This document shows, one piece after another, positions 22,106 to 30,850 of a stretch of 64,000 bases of DNA. The position numbers and the translations under genes are program-made. The stretch lies in NCBI RefSeq assembly GCF_022662495.1, contig NZ_JAKPBU010000001.1, positions 434,001 to 498,000 of the forward strand, written 5' to 3'. How positions within the stretch are numbered: the first letter of the stretch is position 1; every line of letters begins with the position of its first letter. This DNA is from Lysobacter sp. M2-1 (lineage in GTDB: Bacteria; Pseudomonadota; Gammaproteobacteria; Xanthomonadales; Xanthomonadaceae). The notes under the pieces are model-generated. The model was not told the origin of the DNA and searched no databases. It saw only the letters and a list, made by a program, of their open reading frames with translations.

Positions 22106-23641
22106 ATGAAGCCCGGCCCCATCTTCTTGATCGGTCTAGTCGCGCAGACGCTGGTGGTCGGACCGGTGGCGGCTGGCTGCGCTGAGGCGCCACCGCCGGC
22201 TGGTTCGCGCGAGAGCGCGTTCGTTCGACAAGTCGTCGAGCGTATGCCGTCCTACCTGCACGATTTCAGCGTTCCCGGCGGAGCAGTTGCCGTCATCGAG
22301 AATGGCGAGGTGATACTCGCACGAGGCTTTGGCATGGCCGATGCCGCCACCAAGACGCCTGTCAGCGAGCGAACACTGTTCAACATCGGCTCCACGTCCA
22401 AGTCCGTGTCGGCCTGGGGCGCCATGCGGCTTGTGAGCGAGCGCAAGCTCACGCTCGACGAGCCAGTCGATGCGCGGCTCAAGCGATGGCACCTGCCGCC
22501 GTCCAGCCACGACATCACGGGCGTGACGTTGCGGCGGCTGCTCAGCCATACCGCCGGCCTGTCGGTTTCGGGCTATCGCGGTTGGGGTCCGGACGACCTG
22601 ATCCCGACGCTCGAACAGTCGCTTTCGGGCAACGCAAACGGCGCGGGAGCGCTCGCTCTGACGGCCACGCCGGGCACCGCCTGGTCGTACTCGGGTGGCG
22701 GTTACACACTGATGCAACTGCTCGTCGAGGAGACTGCGCAACGGCCCTTTTCCGACTACATGCGGGACGCGGTGCTCGGTCCGCTGGGCATGACCGAGAG
22801 CAGCTTCAGCCTCACGCCACTGGTGCTCGGACGGGCCGCCCGCGCCTACGACGAACTCGGCGAGGAGACGCCCACTCCGAGGTTCGTCGAAGTCGCAGCG
22901 GCGGGCATGTATGCGCCCATCGGCGACATGGCGTGCTATGCGCTGGCGACGATCGGCGGCGTCCGGGCCGCCCCCGTGCTGCCGGCAGCCATGCTTGATC
23001 AGATGACCTCGGCAGCGCCCGCCACCGATGGCCGCTTTGGCCTGGGCTACGCGATCCAGCCGCACGGCGAGGGATTCCCGGACGGCGTCGAGCGGGTGGG
23101 CCATGACGGCGGCAATCGTGGATGGCAGAGCTTCTTCTGGGTGAGCCGCGCCAAACGCGACGGTCTGGTCGTTCTCACCAACGGCTCGAACGGCTGGAAC
23201 GTCTCAAACCAGCTTGTGGCCGACTGGATGGAATGGAAGACAGGCACGCGGCTGCCGATCCCATCCTCGATCGCCGCGACCATCCTGAGGCCGCTCCATG
23301 AGGCTGGAGTCGCCGCGGCGATCGCCCGCTACCAGGCACTGAAGGCCGCCGCCCGCAACGGCCATATCTTCAATGCGAACGAGCTCAATCGGCTCGGCTA
23401 TTCCCTGCTGCACAAAGGGCGGGTGCATGACGCGATCGCCATCTGGGAACTGAACGCCCGTGAGTATCCCGACGACTGGAATGTGCACGACAGCCTGGGC
23501 GATGGTTATGCGGCGGCAGGCCCCGGTTATGCAGGCAAGGCGATCGCAAGCTTCCGTCGATCCCTGGACCTGAATCCCGCCAATGCTCACGCGCAGGAGA
23601 TGATTGCCAGAATCCAGCGAGGCGAATCAATCGGGCTCTAG
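22106..23641 (+). CDS. Serine hydrolase of the class C beta-lactamase family, with TPR-like C-terminus
   Basis: The 511-residue protein has a lipoprotein-like signal (C25 in VAAGC) and then a beta-lactamase/penicillin-binding fold: catalytic S96-x-x-K99 in GSTSKS, WSYSGGGY as the YxN-equivalent motif, and GHDGGNRGW as the third box. From about residue 400 a TPR-like segment follows (FNANELNRLGYSLLHKGRVHDAIAIWELNAREYPDDWNVHDSLGDGYAAAG). Such proteins are usually esterases or D-amino peptidases. ATG 22085 is an alternative start overlapping the upstream GNAT gene by 11 bases. Confidence 0.85.
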   Translation: MKPGPIFLIGLVAQTLVVGPVAAGCAEAPPPAGSRESAFVRQVVERMPSYLHDFSVPGGAVAVIENGEVILARGFGMADAATKTPVSERTLFNIGSTSKSVSAWGAMRLVSERKLTLDEPVDARLKRWHLPPSSHDITGVTLRRLLSHTAGLSVSGYRGWGPDDLIPTLEQSLSGNANGAGALALTATPGTAWSYSGGGYTLMQLLVEETAQRPFSDYMRDAVLGPLGMTESSFSLTPLVLGRAARAYDELGEETPTPRFVEVAAAGMYAPIGDMACYALATIGGVRAAPVLPAAMLDQMTSAAPATDGRFGLGYAIQPHGEGFPDGVERVGHDGGNRGWQSFFWVSRAKRDGLVVLTNGSNGWNVSNQLVADWMEWKTGTRLPIPSSIAATILRPLHEAGVAAAIARYQALKAAARNGHIFNANELNRLGYSLLHKGRVHDAIAIWELNAREYPDDWNVHDSLGDGYAAAGPGYAGKAIASFRRSLDLNPANAHAQEMIARIQRGESIGL

Positions 23642-23691
23642 GGGAAGCAAGCGACGCGCGTGGCCAGCGCGACCCGGACATCCAGCGAGGA

Positions 23692-24858
23692 TCAGGGGGA
23701 TCGATCGCCACCTGCCGCCCTGTACCCGGCAAGTGTCTTCTCCATGTCGGCCATCATCTCTGCCGAAACGTCCTTCCTGCCGCGGGCGATGGACATGGCC
23801 CGCTGCTGTGCTTCGATCGCTTGCTTCCCCCGGCCGAGCTGTTGCTGCACCCGGGCCAGCGCCAGCAGATCGAACATCGCGTTGAAGTCGTCGCCCTGTC
23901 CGGCGACGGCGGCTTCCAGGTAGGTGGCGGCCGTTTCGTACGCGCCACGCGACAGACCCGGTCGATAGGCGATCACGCTGCCCACGGTGCTCGCCATGCC
24001 CAGGGACATCTCACGGCTTTCGGCGGCTGCATGCGCCTTGCGTGCAAACGCCAGCGCTTCGGCCTCGTCGAGGTGGAGCATCGCGGTGAATCGATCTCCG
24101 AATACCCGGCCCTCCCGTTCTGGATCCTGCGCGACGAGCCTGTCTGCCTCCACGAGCACGGCCCGATAATCCTTGCGTTCCATCGCCTCATCCAGCGGTT
24201 TCATCAGCTCCTTGTCCGCCAGGTATAGCTTCATCTGCTCGCCGAGTTCGCGCTGCAGTTGGCGTGCCGCCGCGAGGTCGCTGGCTCCTGCGACGGCCTG
24301 TTCCACGGCGCGCTCGAATCCCAACGAAGCCTCCGGATCGATCGGTATGCCGACATAGGCCAGCCTGCCATCGCGACCGATGATGAACGCCGTGGGGATG
24401 GCATACATGCCGGCAGTGCGCATCCAGGACGTGAACATCGGCTTGCGCACCGGATCGTCCATCGCGACGGTGTAGTCCATATCCCGTCCCCGGCCCTGGA
24501 CGAACTGTGTCACCGCGGCAACGCTCGCCTCGCCGCGCTCGGATTGGCGCACGTTGATCCCGATGACCGTCAGCTTGCCCTGGTAACGACGCGCCACATC
24601 GCTCAGCAGCGGCATCGACTGCCGGGACGCGCCACACCAAGTGGCAAAGAATGCGACCACGTACACGTGGTCCCGCTCGAAGGCCTCGACCGGGTCGCCC
24701 TTGATCCAGGCCATGGGCACCAGCGGCGGCGGGGTATCGCCGATGGCGAATGTCGGTGCATCGGCGGCGTCGACATCGGCCGCAGCGGAGGGTCCCGGCA
24801 CGAGCCAAACCAGGCAGGCGGTGAGGGAAAGGATGGCCAAGGCTTTCATGATGCGCAT
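23692..24858 (-). CDS. TlpA-like thioredoxin-fold protein lacking the second active-site Cys
   Basis: The 388-residue protein has a signal peptide (about 1-27) and a thioredoxin/TlpA domain with FFATWCGASRQSMPLL. C75 is present but the partner position is S78, so it cannot form the usual CxxC disulfide. IPTAFIIGRDGRLAYVG supplies the cis-Pro region. A helical C-terminal half follows (about residues 190-385). It begins 5 bases after the TonB receptor stop and is the last gene of a FecI-FecR-receptor operon. A role in handling the receptor's ligand or in thiol trapping is inference. Confidence 0.85.
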   Translation of the reverse strand: MRIMKALAILSLTACLVWLVPGPSAAADVDAADAPTFAIGDTPPPLVPMAWIKGDPVEAFERDHVYVVAFFATWCGASRQSMPLLSDVARRYQGKLTVIGINVRQSERGEASVAAVTQFVQGRGRDMDYTVAMDDPVRKPMFTSWMRTAGMYAIPTAFIIGRDGRLAYVGIPIDPEASLGFERAVEQAVAGASDLAAARQLQRELGEQMKLYLADKELMKPLDEAMERKDYRAVLVEADRLVAQDPEREGRVFGDRFTAMLHLDEAEALAFARKAHAAAESREMSLGMASTVGSVIAYRPGLSRGAYETAATYLEAAVAGQGDDFNAMFDLLALARVQQQLGRGKQAIEAQQRAMSIARGRKDVSAEMMADMEKTLAGYRAAGGDRSP

Positions 24859-24863
24859 GTCGT

Positions 24864-27500
24864 TCACCACCGCTTGGCGATCTGCATGGAAACCGTGCGG
24901 CCCAGCGGGCTCGCGTTGGCCGCGTCGTAGTGCGAACCCAGGCCGCTGAATCCCACGTAGGGCGGCGGCTCGTCGAACAGATTGGTCACGATCAGCGACA
25001 ACGACAGCCCGTCGATGAGCGTGTTCCCCTTCGGCGCGAACGCATAGCTCACGACCCCGTCCACGGTGGTGTACGAGTCGACTGGTCGATCGACGGCGCC
25101 AGAGGTATCGATGTAGGAGTGCGTGTAGTTGACGTTGAGGTTGGCCGATAGCTCCCGACGCACCCAGGCCAGGCTGCCGCGCATGCGCCATTCGGGCGGA
25201 TTGGCGAAAGTCCCCGCGAGGTCGTACGGTGGTGCGCCCGGCGACACGCGATTGAGCATCTCGCGGATGTGGTTCGCGTTGAGCCCGAGTTCGAAGCGGT
25301 TGTCGCCACGTTTGAACCGGTAGTCGATGTTCACGTCGTAGCCGCTGACATCGACGCGCTCGGCGTTGGTGAACAGGTACCGGTACACCGCAAACACCTC
25401 GCCCAATGGGTCGGGACCGAACATCCCGTCCGTGTAATCGTCGAACACCGCGCCGTCGGCGACATACGCCTCGACCAGCGCCCGCACTTCTTCGGGCGAG
25501 TCGTAGTAATCGATGAACTGCTGCAGTTCCGGATTGCCCAGCGCGCCCATGTCCAGAGGCGGCAGCACGATGCGGTCGGAATAGGAAATATCGTAGTAGG
25601 TCAGACCCATATTCAGGCCGGGCGCGAACTCCGGCTTCCAGTCCAGGCCCACCGTCCAGTTCTCCGACTCCTCCGGCTTCAGGTCGTCCGAGCCGGCCAG
25701 AGTCACCACTGGCACGAAGTCGGTGCCGTCCGCGTTGAAATAGGGCGCGACATCGAGCGCGAAGACGCCCAGGTCGCTGAAGCGCATCTCCTCGCCCACG
25801 GACGGTGCGCGGAACGAGGTGCTGTAGCTCGATCGCAGGGTGAGCGACGTCGTGGGCGACCAGGACAGCCCCACGCGCGGGTTGGTCGAACTGCCGAAGT
25901 CGGAATAGTCGTCCCGCCGCACGGCAAAGGTCATGTCGAGCGCATGGATGCCGGGCACGGCATTGGCGTCGCCCACGATCGGCACATACAGCTCCGCGAA
26001 CAGCGAGTTGCTCCGCCTGCTGATGTTCTGTTCGAGGTTGTTCCGATCGATCGTGCGCCGGTATTTCTCGTCCTTGTACGAGGCGCCCATCGCCAGCTTC
26101 GCCGCCCCACCCGGCAGCTTGAACACGGGACCGCTGGCGCGCACTTCGCCGCCGCGCTGCTGCTGGGTCCGGTGCTGGTTGAAGACGCTGTCCAGATCGC
26201 CTTCGAGGGTGTAGGACACCTGCCGGTTCTTGGAGTCCTCGTCGCTGACGAACCCGTCCACGGTGAACAGCCAGTCGTGCGGCACCCGGTACTCCAGGCT
26301 GACCAGCGCGTTGCGCCGGATCGGCTTGGCGAAGTTCTCGGTGTAGTCCCAGTCGGTGGAAACCAGCTTCCGCTCCGCATGCGAGTACTGCACGTCCGTA
26401 CTGAGCGTCAGCGCGTCGCCAAGGTCCTGACTGGCGGACAGCACCATGCTCTTCAGGGTGTTGGACGGAAAGATCGACGTCGGGTCGTCGACGTCCTCCG
26501 TGGCCTCGCGCTGGTCGGCCATCAGCTCGCCCTGGCGCAGGTACTCGGCGCTCAGCATCAGGCGGCCGCTGTCCCAGCGCTTGCCGAAGCTGTGCGAGAG
26601 CCGTAACTCCTCACGCCCGCCATCGGTGGTACCGCCATAGGTCAGCCGGGTCTCGGCCGTGTCGTAGTCCTGCTTGAGGATGATATTGACCACGCCCGCG
26701 ACGGCATCGGCGCCATAGATGGCCGACGCGCCGTCGGTCAGGATCTCGATGCGCTCGATCGCATCGATCGGAATCAGCGAGACGTCGGTGAAGGTGCCCG
26801 CCGACGTGGCCGCGATGCGCCGCCCGTTGATCAGCACCAGGGTTGCCGTCGTCCCCAGGCCACGCAGGTTCACGCCGGACCCCGCCGTTGCATTGAACCC
26901 GCGCTGGCCTCCGATGCTCATGTTGACATCGGCCACCGCGCCTGCCTGGCCACCGCGGAAGTTCTGCGGCAGCGCCTGCAGCACCTGTTCGGTTCCGGAA
27001 TAGCCGCTGCGCCGGATGTCCTCGGCATCGATGACTATCAAAGGTGTCCCCGGCGGCACCACGTCGCGGATGTTCGTTCCGGTGACGATCATGGTTTCCA
27101 GGTCCGTCACTTCGGGGGGCGCCTCCGATGCGTGCGTGGCACGCCTGGTCCGCGTGGGCGGAGCCGACGGTTTCTTCTCCGCCTTGATCAGGGTGATGAT
27201 GCTCGGGCTGAGGAACCGGTAGCTCAGGCCCGTCCCCTCCAGCAGCCGGCGCAGCCGCGCCTCGGGTGCCAAGCCGGCCGGCGCACCCGGGCTCTGCACG
27301 CCATCCACCAGTTGCGAGGCGTAGACGAACTTGAGGCCCGTCTGTGCCGTGTACTGCGCCAACGCATCTTTCAGGGGCATTCGACCGATGGCGACGGCCG
27401 GCGCGGTGGCGGGGGTTTGTGCGCGCACAGAAGCAGGCACCGGGCCGCTCAGCGCGACAAGGGCCACTGCGCAATGCAAACTCAGAGTTCGAACACGCAT
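24864..27500 (-). CDS. TonB-dependent receptor with STN signalling domain
   Basis: The 878-residue protein has a signal peptide (1-28), a secretin/TonB short N-terminal (STN) domain (about 45-105: MPLKDALAQYTAQTGLKFVYASQLVDG), a plug (about 140-270: TMIVTGTNIRD, then TDGASAIYGADAVAGVVNIIL) and a 22-strand barrel ending MQIAKRW. STN receptors signal to an inner-membrane FecR and an ECF sigma factor, both upstream here. The ligand is unknown; no siderophore gene is near. Confidence 0.9.
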   Translation of the reverse strand: MRVRTLSLHCAVALVALSGPVPASVRAQTPATAPAVAIGRMPLKDALAQYTAQTGLKFVYASQLVDGVQSPGAPAGLAPEARLRRLLEGTGLSYRFLSPSIITLIKAEKKPSAPPTRTRRATHASEAPPEVTDLETMIVTGTNIRDVVPPGTPLIVIDAEDIRRSGYSGTEQVLQALPQNFRGGQAGAVADVNMSIGGQRGFNATAGSGVNLRGLGTTATLVLINGRRIAATSAGTFTDVSLIPIDAIERIEILTDGASAIYGADAVAGVVNIILKQDYDTAETRLTYGGTTDGGREELRLSHSFGKRWDSGRLMLSAEYLRQGELMADQREATEDVDDPTSIFPSNTLKSMVLSASQDLGDALTLSTDVQYSHAERKLVSTDWDYTENFAKPIRRNALVSLEYRVPHDWLFTVDGFVSDEDSKNRQVSYTLEGDLDSVFNQHRTQQQRGGEVRASGPVFKLPGGAAKLAMGASYKDEKYRRTIDRNNLEQNISRRSNSLFAELYVPIVGDANAVPGIHALDMTFAVRRDDYSDFGSSTNPRVGLSWSPTTSLTLRSSYSTSFRAPSVGEEMRFSDLGVFALDVAPYFNADGTDFVPVVTLAGSDDLKPEESENWTVGLDWKPEFAPGLNMGLTYYDISYSDRIVLPPLDMGALGNPELQQFIDYYDSPEEVRALVEAYVADGAVFDDYTDGMFGPDPLGEVFAVYRYLFTNAERVDVSGYDVNIDYRFKRGDNRFELGLNANHIREMLNRVSPGAPPYDLAGTFANPPEWRMRGSLAWVRRELSANLNVNYTHSYIDTSGAVDRPVDSYTTVDGVVSYAFAPKGNTLIDGLSLSLIVTNLFDEPPPYVGFSGLGSHYDAANASPLGRTVSMQIAKRW

Positions 27501-27730
27501 GTAAGGGTTCCGTCCGGTGCTGATGGCGCGGGCATCGCGACGGCCGTTCCCCGGCGAGCCGTGCCCACTGAAGAAGTAAAGAGTCTGCGGCGAGCAGATC
27601 GGGTACCGCGCCGCAGCAGGCGTTTCGCGCCCGGGTATTCGATGACCGGGTTCAACGAGCCCATGGCTTCTTCGTGCACGCTGCGGCGCGTTGAATCGGT
27701 CGGCGCGGTGAGACCTGCCGCGGCGCGGTA

Positions 27731-28846
27731 TCAACGACGCTCGGTCGTGCGGCGCCGCACGATCACACCGTCTGCGGTGGTGTCGGCGCGCAGCCCGGGC
27801 AGGCTGTCGAGGAAGGCCCGGAAGGTGACCTCGTCGTGGATGCCGAACGTACCGGACACCTTGAGCTCACCGATGGCGTCCTCGCCGATGCGCACCTGCA
27901 CTTTGCTATAGCGGTTGAACTCGGCCACGACTGCGGCCAGCGGCTCGTCCTCGAACACGATTTCCTCGCGCGTCCACGCCACCGCCTTGCTCGTGTCGAC
28001 CCCGCTCTGCGCGGCGACAGTACCGGACGCGGAGAGATGCGCCCGCTGGCCGGAGCGCAGGTCGGCGAGCGGCCTCTGCGCACGGGCGGGTTGGGACGCT
28101 TCCGGCAGGTCCCAGACATTGACCCGCCCTTCCACTACGGTCACCGTTGTCTCGCCCGCCTGGCGATAGACATCGAAGACGGTCCCGACATCCTCGATCA
28201 GATACGGGCCGGCGCGCACTTCGAACGGGCGCGCCGGTTGTTGCGCGATGTCGAACAGGGCTTGGCCATGCGCGACCTCGACCCGCCGTTTCGAGCGGTC
28301 GAAACGGATCGTTACCGCGGATTCGGAGTTCAGCCGCAGCCGGGTCCCGTCCGGCAGCCGCCAATCGCCCTGTTGGCCGTGCGCCGTTGCGTAACTGCGC
28401 ACCTCCGTACGCCACATCGACCAGGTCAGCACCCCGCCGACGATGGCAAGTGCCAGCATGGCGGCGATGCCGGCGCCCCAGGCGAATGCGCGGCGGCGCG
28501 GTCGTCGGTGCGCAGTGCGCCGCGTGGCGGCAACCCCCGCCCGACCGGCAGAGGCCGGAGACCCGCCGGCGGCTTCGAACTCCACCACGTTGTCCTCGGG
28601 CCCCAGCTGAGCGAGCAGATCTTCCAGCGCAACCGGATCCTGCTTCGCGGCACCGGCTGCGTAACCGGCGATCGCCGCCACTTCCAGGTATTCGGCGACG
28701 TGCTGCGGGGAGGCCTGCAACCACCGCATGAAGGCATGCGCCTGGGCCGGCGCGAGGGCGCCCTCGCGGTTGGCTACGAACCACTGCGCGGCCTCGAGCG
28801 CAATCTGGGCGTTCATGCCCTGCAGCGGGATGCCGGACTCGTTCAT
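27731..28846 (-). CDS. FecR-family anti-sigma factor
   Basis: The 371-residue protein has an N-terminal cytoplasmic DUF4880-type segment (ALEAAQWFVANREGALAPAQAHAFMRWL with the usual W), one TM helix (about 120-142: AGIAAMLALAIVGGVLTWSMW) and a periplasmic FecR domain (LPDGTRLRLNSESAVTIRF, VEVAHGQALFDIA, GTVFDVYRQAGETTVTVVEGRVNVW). It overlaps the sigma gene by 4 bases (ATGA). It relays the receptor signal to the sigma factor. Confidence 0.92.
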   Translation of the reverse strand: MNESGIPLQGMNAQIALEAAQWFVANREGALAPAQAHAFMRWLQASPQHVAEYLEVAAIAGYAAGAAKQDPVALEDLLAQLGPEDNVVEFEAAGGSPASAGRAGVAATRRTAHRRPRRRAFAWGAGIAAMLALAIVGGVLTWSMWRTEVRSYATAHGQQGDWRLPDGTRLRLNSESAVTIRFDRSKRRVEVAHGQALFDIAQQPARPFEVRAGPYLIEDVGTVFDVYRQAGETTVTVVEGRVNVWDLPEASQPARAQRPLADLRSGQRAHLSASGTVAAQSGVDTSKAVAWTREEIVFEDEPLAAVVAEFNRYSKVQVRIGEDAIGELKVSGTFGIHDEVTFRAFLDSLPGLRADTTADGVIVRRRTTERR

Positions 28847-29427
28847 CGGTGCTCCGCCAGATCGCGGCGACACAGGGCAAGTGCCTTGACCACATACTTC
28901 TTGACCATGTGGGTGGACACGCCCAGGCGCTTGGCAATATCGGCATAGCTCAGGCGGTCGCGATACTGCATCAGCATGACGGCCCGGTGTCGCGGAGGCA
29001 GGCGCCGCAGCGCTTCCGCCAATCGCCGTTCCCGGTGTTCGCGCTCCAGAAGGTCCTCGGCCCTGTCTTCGCGCGTTTCGAGTTCGGGAAAGACCTCGGT
29101 CACGTCTACATGCCGGGCACGACTGCGGTGCAGGACCGCCTCCTCTTTCACCAGGTTGGCGGCAACCGTGAAAAGGTAGGCTTCGGGATCGGCGATCGTG
29201 GTCGCTTCGCCACGGTCGGTGTGCAGGATCCGCAGATAGACCTCCTGGACCAGGTCCCGGGCATCCGCGGGTTGGGCCAGGCGCTTGCGGAAATAGCCCA
29301 GCAGCCATCCCTCGCGACGCGCGAATACCTGCGTCCACAGGTGCTGGCGAGACCCTGGCTCCGGCGTCGACGGCCCCGGTGTCGTGGTCTCAAGGCCAGG
29401 ATCTGCGGATGGCTTGGCGCGGTCCAT
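28843..29427 (-). CDS. FecI-like ECF sigma factor
   Basis: The 194-residue protein has sigma-2 (YFRKRLAQPADARDLVQEVYLRIL) and sigma-4 (ALRRLPPRHRAVMLMQYRDRLSYADIAKRLGVSTHMVKKYVVKALALCR). ATG 29427 is chosen because upstream sequence in frame is unrelated. It directs transcription of its own receptor operon in the FecI/FecR scheme. It heads the operon sigma-FecR-receptor-TlpA. Confidence 0.92.
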   Translation of the reverse strand: MDRAKPSADPGLETTTPGPSTPEPGSRQHLWTQVFARREGWLLGYFRKRLAQPADARDLVQEVYLRILHTDRGEATTIADPEAYLFTVAANLVKEEAVLHRSRARHVDVTEVFPELETREDRAEDLLEREHRERRLAEALRRLPPRHRAVMLMQYRDRLSYADIAKRLGVSTHMVKKYVVKALALCRRDLAEHR

Positions 29428-29647
29428 ATCCAGACTATAGAGCCGGCTCGGGGACGATCGGGTACCCGAAAGCGGCCTTTGCCGCACCCATGAACCCAAT
29501 ACCCGCGACAACGACGCAGCATTGGTTGTGCGAGATCAAAGGGGTGAGGAACGTCAATTCCTCCATGCACGGTGGCTACCCCTGGTTTGGCCGCCATCCA
29601 CGACGACCAGGGACATACGCTGTATTTCGGCGAGCCGCTGCAGCGGC

Positions 29648-30850
29648 TCACGTTCGTCCGGTGCCAGGCAGCCGGCTCTGCGCTGCGGATGTCGGCAGTC
29701 GACGTGCCAGCGGCAGGGTGAGGGCAAGCAGCCCACCGATACCGGCCAGCACGAACGACGTGCCCACCAGCCATGCCGCCCCCGCCGCCGCGACCGGAGC
29801 CGCAGCGCGGGCGAAGCCCTGCACACGCGCTACCTCTCCGTTCCAGCGTCCGGAATCGGCGACGCCATACAGCGTTTGCACCAGCCAGGGCCGTGCCGGT
29901 GTTTGCAGGCCCGCGCCCAACCCAAACACTGCAACGCCTGCCGCCACCCATTCCGGCGAGCGTGCAAAGACGACACCTAGCAACCCGATTGCCTGCAACG
30001 CGATGGGAGGCATCTTCATGGCGCCCGGTGAAACCCGCCCGCGGCCGCGCAGCAACCACATCCGTCCGGGCACTTGCGCCAGGCCCAGGGCTGCCAGCAC
30101 GAACGCCGCGACCGGTGCCGACGCGCCACGTTCGATCAGTAGCGGAATCAGCAGCGTGGTCAACGCCATGCTGGCCAGTGTCCCGGACGCGAAGATGGCC
30201 ACCAGCGTTGCCAGGTACGGCGGCCACGGGAGACGGGCCGATTCTTCCTTCCGTTCGGCAACGTGAGCAGCCGGTAGCGCGGGCACGACGTATCGCTCCA
30301 TCGTCCAGGCGATCAGCATCACCACACCGACGCAAGCCAGCACCGCGATGCGCCAGCTCCATCGCTCGACGATTGCAGCCAGCAATGGCAGGAAGACCGT
30401 GCTCGCCAGGCCGCCCAGTACGGTGACCGCGGCAAGTGCCTTCAACCGGTGGCCTTCGTCGGTCACTGCCCGGATCACCAGCGCGAAGGCCGGTTCGTAC
30501 AACAGCATCGCCATGGCGATGCCGATGCTGAGCCAGCCCAGATAGAGCATGGCTGCGCCCTGCGCAAGCGCGACGAGCAACAAGCCCAGGATGGCGAGCC
30601 CGACACCGAGCCGCGTCAGGTTTGCCGCGTGTCCGGCATCGAGCCATCGCCCGATGGCCGGCGCTGCAGCGGCCATCGCACCCAATCCGACCGAGAACGC
30701 GCCTGCCACGGCCATGCGCGAGAGGCCGAGACTGGTTTCCATAGGCATCAACAGCACCGAGAAGCTGTAGTACAGCACGCCCCATAGCACGCACTGACAC
30801 AGGCCGAGCAGCCAGATGGCGCGACGCAACGCCACCGGCATTGAGTTCAT
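29648..30850 (-). CDS. MFS transporter (putative arsenical efflux)
   Basis: The roughly 400-residue protein has twelve TM helices and the MFS loop GRWLDAGHAANLTR between helices 2 and 3. It overlaps the end of the flavoprotein gene and is the last gene of the MarR-ArsN1-flavoprotein cluster. By context it may export an organoarsenical or its product; no sequence motif proves arsenic. Alternative ATGs lie at 30859 and 30841. Confidence 0.8.
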   Translation of the reverse strand: MNSMPVALRRAIWLLGLCQCVLWGVLYYSFSVLLMPMETSLGLSRMAVAGAFSVGLGAMAAAAPAIGRWLDAGHAANLTRLGVGLAILGLLLVALAQGAAMLYLGWLSIGIAMAMLLYEPAFALVIRAVTDEGHRLKALAAVTVLGGLASTVFLPLLAAIVERWSWRIAVLACVGVVMLIAWTMERYVVPALPAAHVAERKEESARLPWPPYLATLVAIFASGTLASMALTTLLIPLLIERGASAPVAAFVLAALGLAQVPGRMWLLRGRGRVSPGAMKMPPIALQAIGLLGVVFARSPEWVAAGVAVFGLGAGLQTPARPWLVQTLYGVADSGRWNGEVARVQGFARAAAPVAAAGAAWLVGTSFVLAGIGGLLALTLPLARRLPTSAAQSRLPGTGRT

